Source: Corallium rubrum (Eukaryota > Cnidaria > Anthozoa > Scleralcyonacea > Coralliidae). Taken from it: a stretch of DNA of 64,000 nt. Within the stretch, counting starts at the first letter, position 1, and every line of letters starts with the position of its first letter. A program made the translations under genes and the position numbers. This document shows positions 17,792 through 27,436 of the stretch, piece by piece. The stretch spans positions 310,001 through 374,000 of the forward strand of contig CAXIUP010000186.1 in the NCBI GenBank assembly GCA_964035015.1, read 5' to 3'. Under the pieces are notes generated by a model. It did no database searches. It saw only the letters and a program-made list of their open reading frames with translations, and was not told the DNA's origin.

Positions 17792-20700
17792 GACCAAGTC
17801 ATTCAGTTGTGCTGTAGTAAGTCAGGACCCACTGGAACAGGTAAACGCCCTCAGGAATGATGTGGTACGGTTACTACGTCGGGAGCTGGCTGAGATGAGG
17901 GGGCTGAAGTTCGCTGAAACGCTGGTCGTGACGCTTGAGAAGGAGGTGTCCGGCGGAACAACTTATAAGACGGCCCACTTCAACAGCCACATCAGGACTG
18001 TAATCAACGGCAATGAGATTGGTCAGGACGTTGACGTCGCGAATGAGGAGGTGGTGGCTAGGATAGCCCGGTGGATAAGCGAGGGATCTGGCTGGACAGT
18101 AAACTCAGTCGACGGTCACTACATTAATCTGACTGTGTACAGTCCACTGGAAGGCTCATCATACGTAGACCTCCCGGAGGAGTTGAGACAGTCGGAAGGG
18201 GCTGATCAACGTTAAGAATAATGATGACAGGTGCTTTATGTGGTGTCATCTGGCTCATAAGTTTCCCGTCTCACAAGACTCACAAAGGGCCACAAAGTAC
18301 CTGAACCATGTTGACGACTTGGATTACAGTGGAGTCAGCTTCCCTGTGACCCAAAAACAGTATAACCGGGTGGAGAAACAGAATGAGATACGTATCAACG
18401 TTTTCGGTTATGAGGACGGGTTAACCTTTCCGGTTTACGTATCAGAGGAAAGGTTCACCGACCTTATGAACCTCCTGATTATAACCAACGGGAACAACAA
18501 ACATTACGTCCTCATCAAGGACTTTGATAGGTTTATGTACAACAAAACAAAACATAAGAGAAAAAAACACTTCTGTGTTTACTGTCTACAATGTTTCAGC
18601 TCAACGGAGGTTCTGGATAGGCATAAGGTTGTGTGCGTCAGTGTGAATGGTAAACAAGCTGTTAGGATGCCTGAAAAGGGTAAGAACGTGCTGAAGTACA
18701 ATAATTTCCACAAACAGTTAAACGTTCCGTTTGTTGTGTACGCTGACTTCGAGGCGATCACGGAAAAGGTCAACAGACCGGAGGTGTCGGAGTCAGACCG
18801 AGAGGAGAAAGAGAAAAAACCATACATGGAGAGGTACCAAAAACATACTGATTGTGGTTATGGGTATAAGGTTGTCTGTTGTTATGACGATAGATACAGC
18901 AAACCTGTTCAGGTGTATAGAGGCCCTGGTGCTGTCAACAAGTTCATTGGAAAGATGTTGGAAGAAGTGGAGTATTGTAATGGTATTCGGAAAGAGCACT
19001 TCAACCAGGATATGATTCTGACTGATTCCGACAGGGCGGACTTCAGAGACGCTATAAAGTGTCACATCTGTGGTCTGGAGTATGGGGAAAGGGATGTTAG
19101 GGTCCGGGACCACTGTCATGTGACGGGAAGATATCGGGGATCTGCCCACCAGCTTTGTAACAGAAATCATAGATTAACTGATAAGATACCAGTCATCTTA
19201 CACAACCTGAGGGGTTATGATAGTCATCTCATCATGGGGGAGATCGGAAAGTTCGGACAGGAGATTAACGTCATTCCGAATAATATGGAGAAGTACATGG
19301 CCTTCATGTTAGGTAAGAACCTTGTGTTTCTGGACAGTTTTCAGTTCATGAGTAGTTCATTGGAAAAATTGGTGGGAAATCTCCCGGGGGACGCCTTTAG
19401 ATACACAGCTGAAGAATTTGGTGAAAGATTGGATCTGATGAGGACAAAGGGTGTTTACCCCTATGACTACATGGACAACTTCAGTCGGTTTGAGGAAACG
19501 GGGTTACCACCAAAGAGTGAGTTTTATAGCGTGCTAAACGATGAGGAGACATCAGACACCGATTACCAACACGCTTTGAAGGTTTGGGAGTCGCTTGGAA
19601 TGAGGACAATGGGAAACTACCATGACGTGTATCTAAAATCAGATGTGTTGCTGTTAGCTGACGTCTTTGAGAACTTTAGGAAGACCTGTGTTCAGTACTA
19701 TAAGCTGGACCCCTGTCACTACTTCACTTCACCTGGGTTGGCATGGGACGCTATGCTAAAAATGACTGGGATTGAGCTGGAGCTGATGACTGACATCGAC
19801 ATGTTCCAGTTCATTGAGAAAGGACTGAGAGGTGGTGTCAGTTACATAGCCAACAGATATGGGAAAGCCAACAACCCATATATGAAGGGGTATAGTGAGG
19901 ACGAGGCTGTGAAGTATATAATGTATCTGGACGCCAATAATCTGTATGGTTGGGCCACGAGTCAGTGCCTTCCGACTGGTAAATTCAGGTGGATGAGTGA
20001 ATCTAAGCTGAAAAACCTAGCCTGGGAACTTCCGGAGAATGACAGTCGGACTGGAATGATACTTGAGGTTGATCTTGAGTACCCTGATGAATTTCACGAC
20101 CTACACAACGACTATCCGTTAGCCCCTGAGAAGATGGGAATACGGGAAGATATGTTGTCGGAGTATTGTTTTAAGATTAAGGAAAAGTTCGGAGTCAGCG
20201 TTGATGGTGTCAGTAAGTTGGTAACCAACCTGATGGGGAAGGAAAGGTATGTCGTCCACTACAGAAACCTACAGCTGTACGTCAGACTTGGGATGAGGGT
20301 GAAGAAAGTTCACCGGGTTTTGTTGTTCAATCAATCCCCTTGGCTGAAGCAGTACATCGACTTCAACACGGTGAAGAGAACCGCCGCCAGGAACGCCTTT
20401 GAAAAGGACTTCTTCAAGCTGATGAACAACAGCGTCTTCGGTAAAACAATGGAGAATTTGAGAAAGCGTGTGGATGTCCGGTTGGTCACGTGTGAAGAAA
20501 AGCTGTTGAGGCTGGCTTCCAAACCAACCTTCGTATCCGCTAAAATATTTAACGAAAACCTTGTTGCCGTTCACAAAATTAAAGAAGTTCTTACGCTAAA
20601 CCGACCGTCTTACGTTGGTATGTGTATTCTCGATCTGTCAAAAACACTAATGTATGATTTCCATTACAACTATGTGTTAGAGAAATACGGAAGCAAGGCT

Positions 20701-21192
20701 AAGCTACTGTTCACGGATACGGACAGTTTGACATATGAGATTGAAACAGAAGACGTTTACAAAGACTTCTGGGCTGATAAAGGTATCTTTGACAATTCGG
20801 ACTATCCAGAGAGCTCGAAGTATCACAATAAGTCAAACAAAAAAGTCATTGGAAAGATGAAGGATGAAGCGGCTGGTGTTCCCATAACCGAATTCGTTGG
20901 TCTTAGAAGTAAGATGTATTCGTATTTAAAAGACAACGGAACAGGTGGCAAAACCGCAAATGGAATTAAAAAAAGTGTTACGGAGAAACAAATAAGACAC
21001 GAGAACTACAAAGACACATTATTTGGTAAAAAGCAACTGTTTCAGAAAATGAAAACAATCCAAAGTGTAAATCATGAGTTAGGTAGTTATGAGATAAATA
21101 AGGTGTCACTCTCATGCTTCGATGATAAGAGATACCTGCTGGAAGACGGGATTAGCTCCTACGCGTACGGACATAAAAGCATCATTTCGTAG
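17691..21192 (+). CDS. polB: Protein-primed family B DNA polymerase (one +1 frameshift)
   Basis: Replicates the element by protein priming. N-terminal part 17691-18215, main part 18238-21192 (984 aa). The frame moves +1 near 18195-18205, inside a stretch conserved with Polinton-2 (QNSAKGLINIKN there). N-terminal Zn knuckle CVYCLQCF at 18571. An endonuclease VII-like Cys/His cluster (CHICG at 19060, RDHCHVTG at 19107). Exo I YADFEAI (18740), Exo II HNLRGYDSH (19201). Polymerase motif A LDANNLYG (19927), motif B NNSVFGKT (20424), motif C TDTDS (20713). All catalytic residues are present. Without the shift only the 984-aa part would be made, from the ATG at 18238. The shift may be mutation, assembly error or programmed. 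Confidence 0.95.
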
Positions 21193-21317
21193 AGTCGTTT
21201 CGGCTGATATCAAGCCTCATCAGAACACCTAACTAAATAGTGGGTGTTTACGACTCCACGAAAGTCACGAACGCGCTTCCTCTCGTGGAGAAGGACCATC
21301 TCAGATCACAGTCAAAA

Positions 21318-21569
21318 CTATAGTCCCAATTCTGTCCGAACATGGGGAGCCATCTCCTTCATGTTCATTCTTATCTGATTGAGGTTGGCCTCCAGACAGC
21401 GTTCCTTTCTCTCCAAAACAGCCTTCTTCTCCCTCACATCACTAAGCTGTCTCAACACCTTTGCCTCCTCATCCTTCTTCTTTTGGTACAGTCTCAGAAT
21501 GTCCGGGCCAAAGTTTTGGCGGACGTCTGGTTGGATGGTAGTTGTAGTTGGTTGTTTGTCGACTTCCAT
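21318..21569 (-). CDS. Small coiled-coil protein, 83 aa
   Basis: MEVDKQPTTTTIQPDVRQN followed by a strongly charged helix rich in Lys/Glu/Arg (KKKDEEAKVL to MNMKEMAP). Likely a coiled coil. It lies convergent to the polymerase, between it and a minisatellite. No homologue identified in Polinton-2. ATG at 21569. Function unknown. Confidence 0.5.
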   Translation of the reverse strand: MEVDKQPTTTTIQPDVRQNFGPDILRLYQKKKDEEAKVLRQLSDVREKKAVLERKERCLEANLNQIRMNMKEMAPHVRTELGL

Positions 21570-21602
21570 CAAACGATAAGAAAGCGTGTCGCGTTAAAAC
21601 CT

Positions 21603-22160
21603 TAAATATTCACCATCGGGAACCGATTGTAGCAGTCGGGAACCGATTGTACCCATCGGGAACCGATTGTAGCAGTCGGGAACCGATTGTAGCCATCGGG
21701 AACCGATTGTAGCCATCGGGAACCGATTGTACCCATCGGGAACCGATTGTAGCAGTCGGGAACCGATTGTACCCATCGGGAACCGATTGTACCCATCGGG
21801 AACCGATTGTAGCAGTCGGGAACCGATTGTAGCCGGCAAAAGCCGATTGTAGTCAACAAAAGCCGATTGTAGCCGACAAAAGCCGATTACAGCTGGCAAA
21901 AGATGATTGTAGTCAACAGAAACCGATTACAGCTGCCAAAAGCTGATTGTAGTCAACAGAAACCGATTACAGCTGGCAAAAGCTGATTGTAGTCAACAGA
22001 AACCGATTACAGCTGGCAAAAGCTGATTGTAGCTGACAAAAGCTGATCGTATCCAACAGAAACCGATTACAGCTGGCAAAAGCTGATTGTAGCTGACAAA
22101 AGCTGATCGTATCCAACAGAAACCGATTACAACTAACAAAAGCCAGTTGTAGCCGGTAAG
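21603..22160. repeat. 20-bp minisatellite inside Polinton-1
   Basis: About 28 tandem copies of a 20-bp unit. In the left half the unit is GGGAACCGATTGTAGCAGTC and variants; the right half drifts to AAAAGC(C/T)GATTGTAGCTGAC types. The frames across it are open because 20-bp periodicity cycles all three phases, but they are repeat artefacts. No spacers separate units, so it is not CRISPR. Confidence 0.93.
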
Positions 22161-22191
22161 GTATATATTTTTACCCACTTATGTTTGTAGA

Positions 22192-22944
22192 TTACTCTCT
22201 CTTAGTGTAACGATAGGAAAATAATCCAGCCGCCATGATAAACACTATTAAATACTCCCCAGTGAAAACAATTACCCTACCACCAGCTGTTTGTATTTCT
22301 GTCCACGGTACCGTGTCTCTTCTCTCCGATGGATGTAACTTTTCCCATTTCTTAGCCTGATGAACTATATCAGATCCTTTCCTGGTTAGACCTACAGACA
22401 GACCAGTTACTAATGCAACCGCTCCTAAACCAATGGCAGTTACAATTCCAGCCTTCCTCAGTTTCCTACTTAGGTTAGCCTTAGTCCACTCATCATAGTG
22501 TGTTCTGATACCATCCCTTAGTAGATCATCATCCTCCCCAGTTAAAGCCCGTCCAATTGTTCGGAAGTCATCTCCCAAATGTTTCACAGAATAATTGATA
22601 ACTAAACCAGACTCACTAAACTCCCTGGATATACTTAATATGTTATTATCAATCAGATAGTCAACAAACAGTGGGTCAGTGCATTGTGGTTCCAACTCTA
22701 GTATATTTATGAAAAAATCCTCACAGTCTCTATATGCAGCCCTTCTTCTTATCCTCTCAGTTCTGTCTTCTGACACATTATTTACAGTGGGACCATCAAT
22801 AGAGTGACCAAATTCAACACTATTACGCTCTAAAAAGTTTCCCAAAGCATCAATACCCCCAAAATCTGTTTCCTCCTGACCATTTTTAGGGTTTGGGTCT
22901 AAGTCATGATTAAGGTCTAATGGTTTAAATTCAATTTCCTCCAT
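22192..22944 (-). CDS. Conserved Polinton membrane protein, 250 aa
   Basis: Acidic N-terminus (MEEIEFKPLDL). A conserved soluble block follows (FFINILELEPQCTDPLFVDYL). Two hydrophobic segments come last: GIVTAIGLGAVALVTGLSVGL followed by TRKGSDI, and near the C-terminus VIVFTGEYLIVFIMAAGLF. A long homologue in Polinton-2 (31904-32896) keeps all blocks, including the TRKGSDIxHQAK motif. Here the gene is the last before the right terminal repeat, whereas in Polinton-2 it lies mid-element, so it has moved. The chosen ATG (22944) is just outside the repeat; the open frame continues into the repeat but without homology. Function unknown; probably a viral membrane protein. Confidence 0.75.
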   Translation of the reverse strand: MEEIEFKPLDLNHDLDPNPKNGQEETDFGGIDALGNFLERNSVEFGHSIDGPTVNNVSEDRTERIRRRAAYRDCEDFFINILELEPQCTDPLFVDYLIDNNILSISREFSESGLVINYSVKHLGDDFRTIGRALTGEDDDLLRDGIRTHYDEWTKANLSRKLRKAGIVTAIGLGAVALVTGLSVGLTRKGSDIVHQAKKWEKLHPSERRDTVPWTEIQTAGGRVIVFTGEYLIVFIMAAGLFSYRYTKRE

Positions 22945-22960
22945 ATTAAAATTGCCATGA

Positions 22961-23412
22961 TTACAAAAAGACAAACTGTTAAAGAGTGACGTTGGTAAGG
23001 TTGTAGCCATGATCACACCGTACATACCATGTCTCGGACTGTTATCCGGAGGTATAACTGTGGGGAAACATGTGTATCAACACAAAACAAAAGTATCTGA
23101 ACAGAAATCGGGGAGTAAGTAAGGTGTGTCAAAACCACTCTGGGGTTGGGGCCACCAAAAACCTATTTTCCCGTCTGCTTATACTTTGAAAAGTGAGAAA
23201 ACAACCCACCCTTTCAAACATCCTTTCTTGATGAATTCCAACATTTTTTTTTTTTGGTTGGGGTCCCTTTTCGTCCCTTTTGCTTATACTTAAAAAATTT
23301 TAAAAAAAAGCTTACCCTCTCAAACAACCCTTCTCGCTAAATTCGAGCATTTTGAGGCTGTTTTTGGCGAAAAAATAAAAAGTGCGCCCATAGCCTCATA
23401 TTCTATACTACT
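22961..23412. repeat. Polinton-1 right terminal inverted repeat
   Basis: Reverse complement of 4598-5049. Contains an out-of-context duplicate of the 3' end of the protein-A gene (about 22961-23121) and ends CTATACTACT at 23412, followed by the ATAGTC target duplication (23413-23418). Confidence 0.95.
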
Positions 23413-25881
23413 ATAGTCCTCATCAGAAATAGACTCATCATTTAGAACACTGTAGAATTCATCTTTTAGTGGAAGGCAGGTGTCATCAAATTTTTCAAAA
23501 CTGTCCATGTAGTCATATGGATATATTCCTTTCTGTTTCATTAAATCTGTTTCCCTTTAAAGTCTTCAGACGCTAGAAGTTTAAAAGCATCGTCAGGCAG
23601 ATTGTCAACTAGTTTACCTAATGCACTACTCATGAATTGGAAGCTGTCTAAAAACACTAGATGCTTACCTAACATAAATGACATATATTTTTCCATGTTA
23701 TTTGGAATGACGTTTATATTCATTTTAAATTTGCCTATCTCCTGCATTATAAAGTGACTATCATAACCTTTTAAATTATGAAAGATTACTGGTATTTTGT
23801 CACTAATTCTGTGGTCTAGATTGCAAAGGTTATGGGCTGATCCTCTGTATTTCCCTGTGATGTGACAGTGGTCTCTGACTTTGATGTCCCTACCGTCTCT
23901 ATAGGCTTTATTACATATATAACACTTAGTCGATTTTTCGAAATTATCTGTATCTTCATCGGTCATTGTTATATTTTTATTAAAAAACTTTTCCTTAATA
24001 CTCTGGCAGTAGATAACTTCTTCCAACATTTTTTCCATAAATTTATAAACAGCATTTTTACTTCTATAAATTTCTATGGGCTTGTTAAAATTACTATCTA
24101 CACAACAGACAACCTTATAGCCAAATCCACAGTCAGTGTGTTTCTGATATGCTTGTGTATATGATCCCTTATCATTATTATTATATTGACAACCATCAAC
24201 TTTTTTTACAACCTCGTCCCCAGGGCATTTTGCCTCCACGTTGGTAGTCGGCGAAAATGGCCCTGGCATCGGCTGGTCACATGACACCCAGAATTTTGGG
24301 GTGTTTTGGCAAGAAAATTTATGCGGTCTTTGTGTTTCGTTTTTGTATAATACGTATACATGAATAATAAATAATAAATATTTAACGCTCTGCCGAATCA
24401 CTCATGTGAACCTTTATCATAAATGCAACTGGCTAGCATTATTCATCATGATACTCCCCACGATTATCCAGGATACATTTAAATGTCTGGAAGAAACATA
24501 TATCTAATGTTGTTCTTGACTTTAACCAAAGCTATCGTTACAATTCTTTGGATGAACTTCGCAGAGTGGATTTATTGCAATTCATATTTTGATGAATAAA
24601 TTACACTGTATCTGAATTAATCAAGTTTTTAAACCGGCCAATCCGATTATAGAATCGACCAGCCGATGCCAGGGCCATTTTCGCCGACCTCCCAACGTGG
24701 AGGCAAAATGCCCTGGGGACGAGGTTGCTTTTTTTACTATCGCTTCAAAATCTGCATATATTACAAAGTTTTTCATAGTTAGTAAATTTTAATATATTTT
24801 TCCCTGGTAGAGGCATTTTTATAGCCTGTTTACCATTTACTATAATACAGTTTTCAGTATGATCATTAAGTGACTGCTGGGAGTTGAAACACTGGAGACA
24901 ATACATGCAAAAGTGCTTTCTTTCTTTTTGTTTAGTCTTATTGTACATAAATTTGTTAAAGTCATTAATCAGAACGTAATGCATCCCAGCGACAGTGGAA
25001 TCACTATTAGGACTAGTTATCAACAGCAGATTCAGGCAACATTCATATTTTCCTTCGGAAGATGAAACATAAATTGGATAAGCTTGTTTATTTTCATACC
25101 CAAACACATTTATATTTATATTATTCTGTTTTTCTATTTTTTTATACTGATTACTTTCAACTGGGAATTTAATTCCACTGTAGTCTAGACTTCCATCTGC
25201 TATTTTTTCTCTATCAGTGGATTTCTGCTCTGTGGATTTATACACCTGATGTGACACCATCTGAAACATTCATTATCATATAGGTTTTTAATATTTATCA
25301 GACCCTTAGCAGAATTCTGTAATTCTATAGGTAATTCTATGTAACTACTACCTTGTAATGGTTTGTAGACTGTTATATTAAGGTAGTGATCAAGAATAGC
25401 CTCAATAGTCCAACCAGAACCCTCAGAAATCCACTGGCTAATTCTATTTACTATCTGTTCACTAGATTTTTTACTGCAGTTTCTGTTTATTATTAATAAC
25501 TGCATCAGTTTTATTATTGAAATAAGCCTGTTTAAAACTGGTCAGACCATCACCAGTGGAGTCTACGACTTTCATAAGACTGATTTTCAGTGTTTCAGTA
25601 AATTTTATACCTTTCATAGTTTTAAGTTCAGTTGTAAGAATTTCATACACCTGTTTCTTGACTGGTTTAATTCAGAAATAGGAGACATTTTATCAGTCAC
25701 ATTTATTTCCATACTTTTGGTATAACCCTTAAGTGCCTTCTTCATAGTTCTAATACCCTTACCATCTTCTGTGTTTGTTATCTGATACAGTCTTATTTTC
25801 TTTATATGAGGGCTGCGTTTTCATATTACTACTACTACTACTAGTTTTTTCTTTAAGTGTAGAATAGTTTTTTTCCTTCAT
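23413..25881 (-). pseudogene. polB: Polinton-2 DNA polymerase B, N-terminal part
   Basis: Minus-strand homologue of the Polinton-1 polymerase, with frameshifts near 25270, 23540 and elsewhere. Recognisable are EGSGWTIEAILDHYLNITVY, the Zn knuckle CMYCLQCF, Exo I YADFEAI (interrupted right after it by a MITE), the endonuclease VII-like RDHCHITGKYRG and Exo II HNLKGYDSH. It ends at ISDEDY, where Polinton-1 is inserted. The likely ATG at 25881 (MKEKNYSTLK) lies 16 bp after a CTTAAAGAAAT motif. The C-terminal continuation is 4166-4597; the catalytic palm motifs B and C are missing. Confidence 0.9.
24209..24727. mobile_element. MITE with ~70-bp inverted repeats inserted in Polinton-2 polymerase
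   Basis: Termini CAACCTCGTCCCCAGGG and its inverse, with ~70 bp of near-perfect inverted repeat at each end. A 9-bp direct repeat CTTTTTTTA flanks it (24200-24208 and 24728-24736). Terminus and duplication length suggest a hAT- or P-type non-autonomous element. The interior has no coding signal. It splits the polymerase coding region just after the Exo I motif. Confidence 0.85.
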
Positions 25882-25966
25882 ATTACTATTATCAGCTATT
25901 TCTTTAAGTAAAGACAACGTATACAACACTTATTTTTGCTTAAAGAAATATTCTTATAGGAAAACT
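25882..25966. promoter_or_regulatory. Bidirectional promoter with inverted CTTAAAGAAAT motifs
   Basis: Between the divergent polymerase (minus) and BRO/VRR-NUC (plus) genes of Polinton-2. The minus strand has CTTAAAGAAAT at 25908-25898, 16 bp before ATG 25881. The plus strand has CTTAAAGAAAT at 25939-25949, 17 bp before ATG 25967, followed by CTTATAGG. The same motif occurs before two plus-strand ORFs at 45343 and 45670. Putative early-type promoter. Confidence 0.55.
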
Positions 25967-26777
25967 ATGGAGTATCAGAAGGACAGTATTATTAATAATA
26001 ATGTAGTTAAGACACAACGCTTTTTTGATAATAAAGAAATTACGATTGTAAAAAAGGGGGAAGAGATTTGGTTTAAAGTAAGGATGTCAGCATTGGATAT
26101 CAGCTACCAAGAAAGGCAATTAGGGATCATGTTAAAGATAATGAGAAGAAAAAAGTGCAACAAACAACACGGTCGAAAATGGAATGGTGGTCAAGAGTCT
26201 AATTTATCTAATAAATGAACCTGGATTATGGAGATTAATATTTTCTAGTAAATTACCGACTGCAGAAAAATTTAAGACATGGGTTTTTACAGAAATGTTA
26301 CCATCAATAAGAGAAACTGGTGGATATATAAATATTCCAGTACAACAGCAGCAGTTATCAAAAGGTAAGCAATTAATGTTGGTAAATAAAAATGATCTTC
26401 ACTATCAGGTCGTAGGGTATATAAAAAAGTTTTATCCACGTGCAATAATTATTCCTGGATTAGGGGAAAACCAGAACACAAAGAGTAAGCGTATCAACAG
26501 TTGGAAAAAGGGCTATACATCTGGTCAACCTGACATTATAATAGCTAACCTCCATAAATACTATAATGGATTAGCTATTGAACTTAAAACGCCAAAAGGA
26601 AATGGTAAGGTATCTGACAAACAGAAAACATATCTAGAAAATCTGGAAGATAATAACTATAAAACCCTTGTATCAGATGATTATGATGAAATACATAGAG
26701 CTATAGACAAATATATGACTGGAGTAAGAATAAACTGTAAATACTGCAATAGTGGACGACAGAGAAACATTAGATAA
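25967..26777 (+). pseudogene. BRO-N domain joined to VRR-NUC-like nuclease (frameshifted)
   Basis: Two overlapping frames. 25967-26218 and the start of the next frame carry a BRO-N-like (viral antirepressor-type DNA-binding) domain: RFFDNKEITIVKKGEEIWFK, then VKSLIYLINEPGLWRLIFSS and FKTWVFTEMLPSIRETGGY. The downstream part (about 26390-26720) resembles a VRR-NUC-type nuclease: GYTSGQPDIIIANL, GLAIELKTPKGNGKVSDKQ, with the Asp, Glu-x-Lys and Gln residues expected. The frame changes near 26190. Such fusions occur in large DNA viruses and phages; here the gene is divergent from the polymerase. No counterpart in Polinton-1. Confidence 0.75.
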
Positions 26778-26802
26778 GCACTATAGATATTTTCATAGAG
26801 TC

Positions 26803-27306
26803 CTACGTCCTCCACTCCAGGTAAAAGGGACACGTACATTTTTTAGACCATCCTAACTCATTATACAGACCAAAGAACCTATCGTGAAAGACTGCCTTTG
26901 TTTTTCCTTTTTTTATATCATTTACTGTAGAACCGTTGTCTAACAGTGGAATTCCTCTTCTACTACAGAGACGTATCATATAGTAACCATATTTACTGAC
27001 ATTTCTCTTTATGTGTCCTTTCTCAGACAACAGATTAACAACTTTAATAAAATCATACACCAGGGGTTTTATATGTTCATAGCGGACTACACAGAATAAC
27101 TTACTGGCAAACCATTTATTTCTTCTGTGTTGTGACTTTTTCTACTTATATGCTTCAGAGTCATAGGCTACGTCAGGTGTATAGTAGGCTATTTCCTGCA
27201 TTTCACCGCATTTCATACAGGTGTGTCCTCCTCTCCAGTCAAGTGCCATATAACCATCACAATCTAATCCATCTTTCCAGGAGTGATGAGATGTATTATT
27301 GTTCAT
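26803..27306 (-). pseudogene. Polinton-2 VLTF3-like protein, decayed
   Basis: Homologue of the Zn-ribbon protein at 17057-17791. From the ATG at 27306, one Cys pair (CMKCGE) is visible. An in-frame stop follows, then RRNKWFASKL and the conserved YGYYMIRLCSRRGIPLL and KGKTKAVFHDRFFGLYNELGW. The C-terminus is shorter than in Polinton-1. One stop codon at least; non-functional. Confidence 0.7.
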
Positions 27307-27362
27307 ACTGTATTATTATAATTATAGTTATATCTTTAACACTATATACCATACAACGTTTT

Positions 27363-27436
27363 TTCCAACAGAAACCCACCAGCTAAACCTATACCTGAAG
27401 GTGTATAGCTAAACCAGCTAAACCTATACCTGAAGG
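27363..27436 (-). pseudogene. C-terminal remnant of Polinton-2 coiled-coil gene
   Basis: Encodes a GIGLAGGFLL-type membrane tail like the C-terminus of the 16608-17027 protein. It is separated from its body (30826-31170) by the LINE. A ~33-bp local duplication (AGCTAAACCTATACCTGAAG at about 27382 and 27415) adjoins the LINE. Confidence 0.5.

Larger units (their letters stand above)
4598..23412. mobile_element. Polinton-1: near-complete Polinton/Maverick virus-like transposon
   Basis: The 18,815-bp element begins AGTAGTATAG and ends CTATACTACT, with ~452-bp terminal inverted repeats and a perfect 6-bp target duplication. It carries the Polinton hallmark set: protein-primed DNA polymerase B, retrovirus-type integrase with chromodomain, A32-like ATPase and putative capsid proteins. 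Accessory genes include a deoxynucleoside kinase, a nuclease and a VLTF3-like factor. About 1.5 kb is a later LINE insertion, so the original length was about 17.3 kb. GC content is clearly higher than in the flanks. Frameshifts in the integrase, polymerase and membrane-protein genes suggest the copy is no longer autonomous, unless some are assembly errors. It interrupts the polymerase of an older relative. Confidence 0.95.

Noticed and set aside
21603..22160. Possible CRISPR array or repeat protein
   Set aside because: Units are contiguous 20-mers without spacers; eukaryotic context; the open frames come from the repeat period.
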